A stretch of DNA of 55,294 nt from Kribbella antibiotica (GTDB taxonomy: Bacteria > Actinomycetota > Actinomycetes > Propionibacteriales > Kribbellaceae). How positions within the stretch are numbered: the stretch's first letter is position 1; each line of letters starts with the position of its first letter. The notes below the pieces were generated by a model. The model had not been told where the DNA came from. It made no database searches and worked only from the letters and a program-made list of their open reading frames with translations. Of the stretch, positions 45,507 to 53,188 are shown one piece after another. Both the position numbers and the translations under genes were made by a program. The DNA is taken from NCBI RefSeq assembly GCF_004349055.1, contig NZ_SMKX01000044.1, positions 1-55,294 of the forward strand, read 5' to 3'.

Positions 45507-46007
45507 ATGCGAGACACCGTTGATTTTGATGAATTCTACGCCGCTTCCTCCCGTCGCGTCCTGGGCCAGGTCTACGCCATGACCGGCGACATGGCCGCGG
45601 CTGAAGATGCGGTGGCCGACGCCTTCGCTCTGGCCTGGCAGCGGTGGGCCACGGTCCGGCTGAACGATTCGCCGCAGGCATGGGTGCGAACGGTCGCGAC
45701 CCGTAAGGCGGTGAGTAGTTGGCGCAAGGCCCGTAACCGCCTGCTCGCGCATCGGCGTACCCATGAACCCGCTGACTTCGCCCCGCCCGGCCCGGACCAC
45801 GTGGTGCTGATCGCGGCGCTGCGGCAAGTTCCGGAGAAGCAGCGCCAGGCGTTGGTGCTGATGTACTTCGCGGATCTCAGCGTGGCCGACATCGCTCTGG
45901 AGATGCGGACGGCCGAGGGCACGGTCAAGTCCTGGCTGTCTCGGGGACGACAGGCGTTGCTGGCCAATCTGGGCCCGACGTCCCTGGTGGAAGGAGAAGT
46001 GAGATGA
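45507..46007 (+). CDS. ECF RNA polymerase sigma factor (SigE-like)
   Basis: A 166-residue sigma factor starting MRDTVDFDEFYAASSRRVLG. Region 2 includes AAEDAVADAFALAWQRWATV. Region 4 includes LRQVPEKQRQALVLMYFADL then SVADIALEMRTAEGTVKSWL and SRGRQALL, with helix-turn-helix. ATG 45507 has GAGAGGAAG upstream. The next gene overlaps its stop by ATGA and encodes a single-pass membrane protein, the usual anti-sigma partner layout. The tandem 26-bp repeat just upstream, with a third core before a downstream gene, suggests autoregulation and a tiny local regulon. Confidence 0.9.
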   Translation: MRDTVDFDEFYAASSRRVLGQVYAMTGDMAAAEDAVADAFALAWQRWATVRLNDSPQAWVRTVATRKAVSSWRKARNRLLAHRRTHEPADFAPPGPDHVVLIAALRQVPEKQRQALVLMYFADLSVADIALEMRTAEGTVKSWLSRGRQALLANLGPTSLVEGEVR

Positions 46008-46735
46008 CGGACGATCTGGATGACCGGCTTCGGGATGTGGTGTCCGCAGCCGGGACGCAGGGACGGCTGCCGAGCGCGGCTGAACTGCGGCGCCGGGGTG
46101 ATCGCCGCCGCCGCGTCCAGCGGGTCACGGTCGGCGCCTTGGCCCTGATCGTGATGGGCGGCAGCTACGCCCTCGTTGCCGGCCGGGGCGAACTCGGTGG
46201 GAACCCGGCACCGGCCGGACAGGCCACAGCCCCGAGCGCACCGAGCTCTACCTCGACGTCGAAGAGCGACCTGGTTCGGCAGGAGAAGGAAGCCGCCCAG
46301 ACCTCAGGCTCGGCGAAGGAGCAGGAGCTGACATCGGCCGGCCGGCCGCGCCCCGGGCCGATCCAGCTCTCCGGGCCGACGGCGCTGGGCGAACGACGAT
46401 TCGTGTGGGTCGCCCCGGACGGGTCAGCAACGGTGGATGCCCGCGGCGAACCGAAAGCCGACGGGACCCGGTTCACCCTGCGCTCGATCGGTGCGGACAC
46501 ATTCATGGTCGAATGGAAGACCAGCGGTCGATGCCTGAACGCGCGGCCGAACGCGCCTTTGGCGCTGGCCGATTGCGACGCCGGAGCCCCGTTTCAGCGC
46601 TTCGTCTTCAGCTACCGGGGCAGTCACCTCTACACGATCGGCACGCCGTCCGGGCAGCTCGCGATCGATCCGACGTCGTTGAACATCACGGTGACGAACG
46701 AAACCCCGACGATCTTCGCGGTCACGGCGAAATAA
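46004..46735 (+). CDS. Single-pass membrane protein, probable anti-sigma partner
   Basis: A 243-residue protein. Residues 1-40 are a charged cytoplasmic part (MTDDLDDRLRDVVSAAGTQG, then ELRRRGDRRRRVQR), followed by one membrane helix (VTVGALALIVMGGSYALVAG). A Ser/Thr/Pro-rich linker (65-115) leads to an external C-terminal domain (RFVWVAPDGSATVDARGEPK, TSGRCLNARPNAPLALADCD, FQRFVFSYRGSHLYTIG) that resembles a lone ricin-like beta-trefoil repeat. No zinc-finger anti-sigma motif (HxxxCxxC) is seen, so anti-sigma function rests on position and ATGA overlap with the sigma gene. The outer domain might sense a glycan or protein. Confidence 0.65.
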   Translation: MTDDLDDRLRDVVSAAGTQGRLPSAAELRRRGDRRRRVQRVTVGALALIVMGGSYALVAGRGELGGNPAPAGQATAPSAPSSTSTSKSDLVRQEKEAAQTSGSAKEQELTSAGRPRPGPIQLSGPTALGERRFVWVAPDGSATVDARGEPKADGTRFTLRSIGADTFMVEWKTSGRCLNARPNAPLALADCDAGAPFQRFVFSYRGSHLYTIGTPSGQLAIDPTSLNITVTNETPTIFAVTAK

Positions 46736-46763
46736 CCGCCGTTGACCGCAACCGGGGTCCGAC

Positions 46764-46775
46764 CCCAGGCGTCAT
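46764..46775 (+). promoter_or_regulatory. Third copy of the ECF-linked motif
   Basis: CCCAGGCGTCAT matches the core of the tandem repeat upstream of the sigma gene and lies 62 bp before the repeat-protein start. It may be a promoter element recognised by the adjacent sigma factor. Confidence 0.5.
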
Positions 46776-46836
46776 GGAAGAGCGAGCACCAGCGCAGGAC
46801 GCGCTGTTCATCACTCACCTGAGACAAAGGATTCCC

Positions 46837-47133
46837 ATGCCCCGCATGACCATGATGAAGACGGGTACCATCTTTGGCGGCCTCGCCCTGGCCATCGCCG
46901 TCCCACTGCTGGCCCACTCCTTGACCGCGCAGGCCACCACGTCGCCATCGTCGTCGACGTCGACGTCGACTAACGAGATCACGCAGAAGGCCAAGGAGCG
47001 GGCCGCTGCCTCGACGTTGACTGACGAGATCACGCAGAAGGCCAAGGAGCGGGCCGCTGCCTCGACGTTGACTCACGAGATCACACAGAAGGCCAAGGAG
47101 CAGGCCGCCGCAGAGTTTACCCGGGCCAAATAG
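46837..47133 (+). CDS. Small secreted protein with 17-residue repeats
   Basis: A 98-residue precursor. ATG 46837 follows AAAGGA and gives MPRMTMMKTGTIFGGLALAI. The signal sequence ends near AQA, followed by a Ser/Thr run. The rest is three tandem units of about 17 residues: TNEITQKAKERAAASTL, a second nearly identical unit and a third ending EQAAAEFTRAK. The units are Ala/Lys/Glu-rich and would form an amphipathic helix or coiled coil. I recognise no family. It follows the ECF sigma/anti-sigma pair, shares its upstream motif, and is likely a regulon member exported to the envelope. Confidence 0.6.
   Translation: MPRMTMMKTGTIFGGLALAIAVPLLAHSLTAQATTSPSSSTSTSTNEITQKAKERAAASTLTDEITQKAKERAAASTLTHEITQKAKEQAAAEFTRAK
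46969..47112 (+). repeat. 51-bp tandem repeat, about 2.8 copies
   Basis: Units at 46969-47019, 47020-47070 and 47071-47112 begin ACTAACGAG, ACTGACGAG and ACTCACGAG, followed by ATCACGCAGAAGGCCAAGGA. Units 1 and 2 differ at one base in the start. Near identity of DNA as well as protein points to recent duplication; copy number may vary between strains. Confidence 0.85.
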
Positions 47134-47290
47134 ACCGGAGCGGTTAGGGAGAAAGCCGCCCCCACCACCTGACCCTCTGTTCGAGGTGGTTTCTGACCCG
47201 GCTGCCGGCTGCAGTACCCGCCTCGATCGAACGGGTGATCTCAGGTAGGCCACGGCCCGCCCGGGGGGAACGGGGGACGGTCGGGACCAG

Positions 47291-47710
47291 GTGAGGGTGG
47301 TCCCGGCCGTCCCCGCGCTGGAGACCGCCGACGGGTCTGGTTTGTCGGGTGTCGTACGGCTGTCCGATCTCGGGCCACGACCGCTCGTGCTCTCCGCTGA
47401 CTGCGCTGCTGCGGGCCTTTCGGCAAGGCACATGGATCCATTGGACGACGCGGGACGCTCCAACAGGGAGATCGAGGAGACGACCCTGGTCTACCTCGAG
47501 TGCAACCAGCAGGTCCACGTCACCGCTCGGCAACTGGCTGTGCACGACAACACCGTGCGCTATCGCGTGAACCGCTTCCACGAACTCACCGGGCTGGACA
47601 TCCGCAAGCCCGAGGACCTGATCACCGCCTGGTGGCTACTCAACCGCCGGCGCGCAACGGTGCCCGCGTCCGGCTCCGCGCCCCTGCCGGATAAAGCGAG
47701 CGACCACTGA
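47291..47710 (+). pseudogene. PucR/CdaR-type regulator, C-terminal remnant
   Basis: Only the last ~90 residues are diagnostic: IEETTLVYLECNQQVHVTAR, then QLAVHDNTVRYRVNRFHELT and GLDIRKPEDLITAWWLL. This is the helix-turn-helix that ends PucR/CdaR-family activators. The upstream part (GLSGVVRLSDLGPRPLVLSA) looks like the tail of the preceding sensor region. A full member has 400-600 residues and no start or earlier domain can be found upstream, so this is a 5'-truncated gene. A short HTH-only product from an internal start cannot be excluded. Confidence 0.65.
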
Positions 47711-47899
47711 ACGGGTCGAGCAGGGCGCGAAGTGCCAAGGGAGCGGGTCTAGACAGCAGCGGCCAGTTTGCGCTCCGAGATCGACGCAAAGCAGTCAGGA
47801 TCCGCCGGTAGGCGGGCATGAACCAGTTGTGTGGGTTGCCGTGACCGCGTTCGGCGTCGCCGCTGGTCGGGCTCTCCACAAGGTGACTCAGACTGAGGG

Positions 47900-48277
47900 C
47901 TATGTCTTGGCGTGGGCCTGGTCGTAGCTCTGCTGGGCGTCGAGGATGCTGGGCATGCTGCCGGTGAGGTAGCCGATCAGGTCGAGCAGCTTGGCGGCGA
48001 GCACTTCGCCGGTCGGGGTCAGGCTGTACTCCACCTTCAGCGGGAAGGTCGACTGGACCTGCCGGTTCACCAGGCCGTCGCGCTCGAGCGCCTGCAGCGA
48101 CTGGGCCAGCATCTTCTGGCTGACGCCCTCGACCCGTCGGCGGAGCTCGTTGAACCTCATCGGGCCGTCGGCGAGCGCGCCCATCGCCAGCGACCCCCAG
48201 CGCCCGGTCACGTCCTCGAGCACCGGCCGGGATGGGCAGGCGGCGCCGAAGACGTCGTAATCGACGTCACTGTCCAC
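47900..48277 (-). CDS. HxlR-family transcriptional regulator
   Basis: A 125-residue winged-helix protein. It has the signature Cys early (GAACPSRPVLEDVTGRWGSL), GPMRFNELRRRVEGVSQKML, AQSLQALERDGLVNR and EYSLTPTGEVL. HxlR regulators respond to aldehydes, quinones or redox cues, often through that N-terminal Cys. It is divergent from the secreted SnoaL-like gene with 110 bp between; AGTTACTTGAAGGTTGCAGT followed by AAACAGTTGCTAACGG there contains repeated AGTT(A/G)CT words, likely the operator. It presumably represses that neighbour. Confidence 0.9.
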   Translation of the reverse strand: MDSDVDYDVFGAACPSRPVLEDVTGRWGSLAMGALADGPMRFNELRRRVEGVSQKMLAQSLQALERDGLVNRQVQSTFPLKVEYSLTPTGEVLAAKLLDLIGYLTGSMPSILDAQQSYDQAHAKT

Positions 48278-48387
48278 GCCTCCAGCCTACTCTGTCCCAG
48301 GAGCCAGTTACTTGAAGGTTGCAGTTGCTGCTGGTAAACAGTTGCTAACGGAAACTACAGCAGGCTCGACCGAAGGATGCGACACCG

Positions 48388-48981
48388 ATGATCGATCGAC
48401 GTTCTCTGATCAGGAACAGCAGCGCGGCAGGCTTCGGCGCGCTGGCGCTGGCCGCGGTGAGCAGCGGCAGCGAGCTGGCCTACGGCGCCACCGACACCGC
48501 GCAGACCGGCGGCCACCACGGCGGCGACGGCTTCCCGGCCAACCTCAGCCGGACCGAGCGCAAGCACCTGAAGATCTTCGACGAGTTGGACTTCGAGGTC
48601 TTCACCGGCCAGAAGTGGGACCGGCTGCACGAGAGCCACGCCCGCAACATCCGGGTGAACTGGCCCGACGGGCACTTCACCGATGGGATCGACAAGCACA
48701 TCGCCGATCTGGCCGCGCTGTTCGTCTGGGCGCCGGACACCCGGATCACCGAGCACCAGTTCAGGCTGGCGAACGACCAGTTGACGGCTGTCACCGGTGC
48801 CATGAAGGGCACCTTCAGCAAGCCGATGCCTGACGGCAAGGGCGGCTACATCAAGCCGACCGGCAAGTCCTACTCGCTCCCGATGGCGACGGTGGGCATC
48901 TGGAACAAGCGCAACACGATGGAGGAGGAGTACCTGTTCTGGGACAACCAGTCCTTCTACGCCCAGATCGGCCTCGGCTAG
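48388..48981 (+). CDS. Exported SnoaL-like protein (Tat-type signal)
   Basis: A 197-residue protein starting MIDRRSLIRNSSAAGFGALA. A twin-arginine-like RRSLIR followed by a hydrophobic run and AYG suggests Tat export of a folded protein. Mature residues ~55-190 look NTF2/SnoaL-like: RTERKHLKIFDELDFEVFTG, HARNIRVNWPDGHFTDGIDK and EEEYLFWDNQSFYAQIGLG. This subgroup is annotated in databases as ester cyclase-type, but no activity is known to me. It is expressed divergently from HxlR and followed by a strong terminator hairpin, so it is monocistronic. Confidence 0.7.
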   Translation: MIDRRSLIRNSSAAGFGALALAAVSSGSELAYGATDTAQTGGHHGGDGFPANLSRTERKHLKIFDELDFEVFTGQKWDRLHESHARNIRVNWPDGHFTDGIDKHIADLAALFVWAPDTRITEHQFRLANDQLTAVTGAMKGTFSKPMPDGKGGYIKPTGKSYSLPMATVGIWNKRNTMEEEYLFWDNQSFYAQIGLG

Positions 48982-48996
48982 AGTCCGGAGTAGACA

Positions 48997-49038
48997 CAGC
49001 TAGGTGCTGCGTTGCGCCGGCGCAACGCAACCTAGCTG
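48997..49038. terminator. Terminator hairpin after the SnoaL-like gene
   Basis: CAGCTAGGT, then TGCGTTGCG, loop-proximal CCGG, then CGCAACGCA and ACCTAGCTG form a nearly perfect long stem with a 2-nt bulge. It starts 16 bp after the stop codon. Confidence 0.75.
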
Positions 49039-49203
49039 GTCGGCAGTCCCGCAGGGGGCCAGTACTTCGGTCTGCAGTCCTGGATGCGCGGAAACCTCGA
49101 CTGGTCGCTCGGCGCCGATCGGTATCAAGTCGCAGACGGAGTTCGACTGACGACGGATCCGTCGCTGGTCTCCCCTGAACAGAGCAGGATGAGGAGCGAT
49201 TCG

Positions 49204-49377
49204 ATGTCGATCATTCAGAGGACAAGCAGCCCATCGGCTCATCAGGTCCTGGCGTGGAGCCGCGAACTGGTGGAGCCGGCCATGCGGGCGGCGGTCGGAC
49301 AGTTGCCGCCGGCAACTCAGCGCATCACGAACTACCACTTTGGCCGGCAGGACGAGGACGGAACGCCGAGCGGCTGA
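49204..49377 (+). pseudogene. Polyprenyl diphosphate synthase, N-terminal stub
   Basis: ATG 49204 with GAGGAG upstream gives 57 codons, including QVLAWSRELVEPAMRAAVGQ, then ITNYHFGRQDEDGTPSG and stop. The NYHFG(W)..DGxPS segment is the lead-in to the GKxxRP motif of polyprenyl synthases and aligns with AAYHFGWQTSTGEPS of the intact enzyme at 8507-9532. The catalytic remainder is absent; the halogenase gene begins 126 bp later. It looks like the remains of a second isoprenoid synthase lost by deletion. Confidence 0.75.
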
Positions 49378-49502
49378 GTTGGAGTTGCTCGCACGGCTGA
49401 CGACCCACCGCGATCGCTGACGAACGCGACTACCCGGCGGACCGTCAAGACCCGCCCGTTGTAAGGAAAGCGTCTATTCATCCCTGTTGTGAGGAGTTTG
49501 TT

Positions 49503-50996
49503 GTGAGTGTTTCGCCGCGTGTGTTGGTTGTTGGTGGTGGGCCGGCTGGTTCGACGGTTGCTGCGTTGTTGGCGCGGGCTGGGGTCGGGGTGACGTTGTT
49601 GGAGCGGGAGCGGTTTCCGCGGTATCACATTGGGGAGTCGTTGTTGGCGTCGTGTTTGTCGACGTTGCGGGTGTCGGGGGCGTATGACCGGGTCGCGGCG
49701 CATGGTTTCCAGATCAAGCGGGGTGGGGTCTTCTTGTGGCAGAAGGACACGTGGTTGTTGAACTGGGCGGCGTTGGTGGACGCGGAGGCGTGGTCTTGGC
49801 AGGTCGATCGGGCCACTTTCGATGATTTGTTGCTGCGTAACGCGTCGGATCAGGGGGCTGAGGTGATCGAGGAGGCGACGGTCAAGAAGGTGCTGTTCGA
49901 CGACGCCGATCGGCCGGTCGCGGTCGAGTGGACGATGGCTGGTGAGGACACTGTCCGAACGACCGAGTTCGATTTCCTGGTCGATGCGTCGGGGCGTGCG
50001 GGTGTGTTGGCGCAGAAGCATTTCCGGATGCGCCGGCAGCACGAGGGTTTCCGCAACATCGCTATCTGGTCGTACTGGACGGGCGCTCGTCTGCATCCGG
50101 ACAGTCCGGAAGGCGCGATCAATGTGGTGTCGACACCCGAGGGTGGCTGGTTCTGGCATATTCCGCTGGCGGATGGACGGTTCAGTGTCGGCTATGTGAT
50201 CTCCACGCGTAAGGCTGCCGAGCAGGTACGCGTGCACGGGTCCCAGGCCGCGTATTACCACGACACGATCCGTAACACCCCGGAGTTGGTGAAACTGCTC
50301 GAGGGGGCGACGCAGGTCGCCGATATCCGCGCCGATCAGGACTATTCGTATGTCAGTGACCGGCTTTGTGGTCCGGGCTATGTGATCGTGGGTGACGCGG
50401 CCCTGTTCCTTGACCCGTTGTTGTCGACCGGGGTTCATTTGGCGACTTATGGTGCGTTGACGGCGGCGGCGTCGATCGCGACCGCGTTGCGGGGTGAGAT
50501 GAGCGAGCCGGATGCGTTGTCGTTCTTTGATTACACGTATCGGCGGGCCTATGAGCGGTTCTTGGTGTTGGTGTCGAGGATGTATCAGGAGTATGTCGGG
50601 TCCGACGAGTATTTCTCGCATGCCAGTGCCCTGACTGAGGCACATGCTGATGACACGGCGCAGGAGTCGTTCACGAGGATCATGGCTGGCCTGACTGATG
50701 TGGATGAGTCGTCGGGGGCGCAGCAGCGGACGGGGAGCGACACGATCGCCACGAAGGCCGATGGCCTCCACGATTACGCGTCCGGGGCGAATATCAGTTA
50801 TATGGGGCATCTGGACATGTCGCCGGTGTGGAACGTGTGGCGTGATCCGCTGGGCGCGGACACGGCGATGGGTGATCTGCGAGTGACTACCGAGCCGGTG
50901 CTCGGCCTGACCAGGCGACCTCGCACCGACGCGGAGAAAGACGCGATCGCCCGTCCGGTCAACCCGCCGGTCGGTGCACCGCCGGTCACGCACTAA
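49503..50996 (+). CDS. Flavin-dependent halogenase-like oxidoreductase
   Basis: A 497-residue FAD enzyme. The GTG at 49503 has GAGGAG upstream. FAD-binding GGGPAGST is at 11-18, followed by the halogenase-type FPRYHIGESLLASC (39-51). Lys72 lies in GFQIKRGGVFLW where many phenol-type halogenases carry the active-site lysine, DASGR is at 161-165, the diagnostic WFWHIP is at 216-221, and a GDAALFLDPLLSTGVHLA block follows. The enzyme needs a separate flavin reductase. It forms an operon with a chorismate lyase-like gene, so the target may be 4-hydroxybenzoate or a derived phenol. A non-halogenating oxidase of the same fold remains possible. Confidence 0.82.
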   Translation: MSVSPRVLVVGGGPAGSTVAALLARAGVGVTLLERERFPRYHIGESLLASCLSTLRVSGAYDRVAAHGFQIKRGGVFLWQKDTWLLNWAALVDAEAWSWQVDRATFDDLLLRNASDQGAEVIEEATVKKVLFDDADRPVAVEWTMAGEDTVRTTEFDFLVDASGRAGVLAQKHFRMRRQHEGFRNIAIWSYWTGARLHPDSPEGAINVVSTPEGGWFWHIPLADGRFSVGYVISTRKAAEQVRVHGSQAAYYHDTIRNTPELVKLLEGATQVADIRADQDYSYVSDRLCGPGYVIVGDAALFLDPLLSTGVHLATYGALTAAASIATALRGEMSEPDALSFFDYTYRRAYERFLVLVSRMYQEYVGSDEYFSHASALTEAHADDTAQESFTRIMAGLTDVDESSGAQQRTGSDTIATKADGLHDYASGANISYMGHLDMSPVWNVWRDPLGADTAMGDLRVTTEPVLGLTRRPRTDAEKDAIARPVNPPVGAPPVTH

Positions 50997-51034
50997 CCGG
51001 TTGCTGGCGGGGATATTTCGGTGGAAACCATTGC

Positions 51035-51688
51035 GTGGCTGTCGTGACACGCTTCCGGTCGGTCCGCGAGGCGCCAGCCGGCTCTGCGGCGGGCGTTTCG
51101 GGTTTCCGGATGCGCCGGGACGAGATCATGGCCTTTGGTGATCCGTTGACCAGGATGTTGCTGGCTTCGGACGGTTTCACGATGCCCGCGCTCGAGGCGG
51201 TCATCGGCAGGGACCTCCACGTTCAGGTCCTTCATCAAGTAGATCACCTGGCGGATTGCCTGCCGGTCACCGTGACAGCGTCCTTGCGGGTGTCCGCTGT
51301 CGGCCGTGTCATCGTCCGCCGGTCTTGCCTGGTCGACGCGGCCGCCACGGTCGACGCGGCCGTTTCCGTCAACCATGTTGTCAGCCTCAGTGGGCCTGCG
51401 GCCACCTATGGGCTGGCTGATTCCCAGGTCCCGATCGGTCAGAACCTGATGTCGCAGGGCCTGTCCCAGCGGCGTCACCTGCTCCGGGCCGGCTTGATGA
51501 GGTGGCCAGACGGCCGCCTGGCTGCAACCAGGGCCTACCTGCTCCTGCTCGGAGACCGGCCCCTGTGCTACATCCGCGAATCGTTCAATCCCGCCATCAT
51601 CCCGCCCGACCACACACCCATAACCGACCGCGACCTGCACTGGGCCGACGAACCCCAGACCGACAGACCAGCCCCACCACCTGACTAA
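51035..51688 (+). CDS. Chorismate pyruvate-lyase-like protein
   Basis: A 217-residue protein of the UbiC-like fold. Landmarks are DPLTRMLLASDGFTMPALEA then VIGRDLHVQVLHQ, VIVRRSCLVD with the substrate-binding Arg, DSQVPIGQNLMSQGLSQRRH, and PLCYIRESFNPAIIPPD with the conserved Glu. These proteins turn chorismate into hydroxybenzoate and pyruvate. GTG 51035 is the likely start with a poor ribosome binding site, 38 bp after the halogenase stop. Together the two genes resemble the halogenase plus chorismate lyase pair of marine brominated-phenol (bmp) operons. The exact hydroxybenzoate isomer cannot be told. Confidence 0.7.
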   Translation: MAVVTRFRSVREAPAGSAAGVSGFRMRRDEIMAFGDPLTRMLLASDGFTMPALEAVIGRDLHVQVLHQVDHLADCLPVTVTASLRVSAVGRVIVRRSCLVDAAATVDAAVSVNHVVSLSGPAATYGLADSQVPIGQNLMSQGLSQRRHLLRAGLMRWPDGRLAATRAYLLLLGDRPLCYIRESFNPAIIPPDHTPITDRDLHWADEPQTDRPAPPPD

Positions 51689-51721
51689 CCCGCGATACCG
51701 GCCGCACAGGGAGAAACAGCC

Positions 51722-53107
51722 ATGCCAACGCTCCTGCAGATCACCACCCACCTATCCCTACAACTCGCGGTCGTTCTACTGACCTATCGACTGCTTTGGC
51801 AGCTGTTTCGGCGGCTTCGGCAGGTGCAGGTGGTGGCCATCCTGGTCGCGGGATTCCTATTGGGCCCGTCAGCGCTCGGCTTGGCGTGGCCCGCTGCGCA
51901 GCAGTGGCTGTTCCCGATCAAGCTCATCGTGGGCGGCCAGACGATCATGCACCCGAACCTGATCGCCATCTATGTGATCGGGCAGCTCGGCCTGATCCTC
52001 TACATGTTCCTGGTCGGGTCGTCCTTCAGCCTGGATGTCCTCCGTTCGCATCGGCGGCAGGCGACCGCCACCTCTACGGCCGGGGTCGCGGTGCCGATGC
52101 TGCTCGGCGCGGTGGTCGGCTGGTGGATGGTCGGACAGGGCCGGTACTTCACAGACCGGATAGCGAATTGGCAAGGGGCACTTTTCGTGGCGGCCGCGAT
52201 CGCAGTTACCGCGTTCCCGATCCTGGCATGGATCATCTACGACTCCGGGCTGACAGGCACCCGCCTGGGCACCATGTCGCTGGCGTGCGCGGCAGTGGAC
52301 GACGCGTGTGCCTGGATCCTGCTCGCGGTTGTCGTGGCCACCGCGCAAGACAGTCCGGGCGGCGCCTACCTCGCGGCCGGTGGTGGCGTGGCCTACCTGC
52401 TGTTCATGGCCCTGATCGGGCGGCGGCTGCTAGCCCGACTCAACACCTGGAAGCCGCGAGCCGACGACACAGAGCGCACCGGCGGACTTCCGGTAGGCCC
52501 GTTCGTGGTTGTGCTGGTGGTGGTTCTCCTCGCCGCGAGTTTCACCGATTTCATCGGCATCCACTCGGTACTTGGCGCGTTCGTGGCAGGGCTGTGCATG
52601 CCGCGCGGCGAGCTGATCGAACAGATCCGGCAACGGCTGGAACCGGTGGTCGGATACCTGCTGCTACCGGCCTACTTCGTCTACACCGGACTCAACACCC
52701 AACTGGACCTGATCTTCGAGCCGAAGATCCTCGCGGTGACCGCGCTCGTGCTGGCCGTGTCGTTCGCCGGCAAGTTCGGTGCCATCGGCCTGGTCGCCCG
52801 CTCGCAGGGGATGGGCTGGCGCGAAGCAGGCGCGATGGGTGCATTGGCCAACGCGCGCGGCCTGATGGAGCTGGTGCTCCTGAACATCGGCTTGTCTGCC
52901 GGCCTCATCACCGCCGAGTTGTACACGATCCTCGCGCTCATGACCGTCGTCACCACCATCGCCGCGACCCCACTACAGCGAATGTTCGAGCGCAACGCCT
53001 GGAAGAACGGAATCGTCTTCGGCCCCACCGGCGAGGAACCCCAGAAGGCGAACCTAGCGTTGAAACAGCGGTTGAGGTCTGAATCTCAACGTGTGAGCGG
53101 GCCGTGA
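51722..53107 (+). CDS. Cation/proton antiporter, CPA2 family
   Basis: A 461-residue membrane protein with about 12 hydrophobic segments. The ATG at 51722 follows GGAGAAAC. The family-typical AILVAGFLLGPSALGLAWP lies near the N-terminus, a re-entrant ACAAVDDACAWILLA carries the Asp-Asp of the ion-binding site, and IHSVLGAFVAGLCMPRGE and ANARGLMELVLLNIGLSAG are further CPA2 marks. The C-terminal ~40 residues are cytoplasmic; no TrkA-N domain is fused. It lies 33 bp after the chorismate lyase-like gene. In biosynthetic operons such antiporters are proposed to aid export or self-resistance. Confidence 0.88.
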   Translation: MPTLLQITTHLSLQLAVVLLTYRLLWQLFRRLRQVQVVAILVAGFLLGPSALGLAWPAAQQWLFPIKLIVGGQTIMHPNLIAIYVIGQLGLILYMFLVGSSFSLDVLRSHRRQATATSTAGVAVPMLLGAVVGWWMVGQGRYFTDRIANWQGALFVAAAIAVTAFPILAWIIYDSGLTGTRLGTMSLACAAVDDACAWILLAVVVATAQDSPGGAYLAAGGGVAYLLFMALIGRRLLARLNTWKPRADDTERTGGLPVGPFVVVLVVVLLAASFTDFIGIHSVLGAFVAGLCMPRGELIEQIRQRLEPVVGYLLLPAYFVYTGLNTQLDLIFEPKILAVTALVLAVSFAGKFGAIGLVARSQGMGWREAGAMGALANARGLMELVLLNIGLSAGLITAELYTILALMTVVTTIAATPLQRMFERNAWKNGIVFGPTGEEPQKANLALKQRLRSESQRVSGP

Positions 53108-53188
53108 GGGACTGCGCGGTGGCCGCGAGGGTTACGGGCATGTCTGAGTGCTCAGCAGCAGGGTGTTCGGTGCGGCGGGGGAGTGGCG

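Noticed and set aside
49332..51050. 572-codon minus-strand frame opposite the halogenase
   Set aside because: The sense strand carries GGGPAGST and WFWHIP motifs; the antisense product is Arg/His/Gln-rich without domains.
51796..53082. 428-codon alternative plus frame within the antiporter gene
   Set aside because: The overlapping frame encodes membrane helices and CPA2 motifs; this one is a frame-shifted Arg/Gly/Pro-rich shadow.
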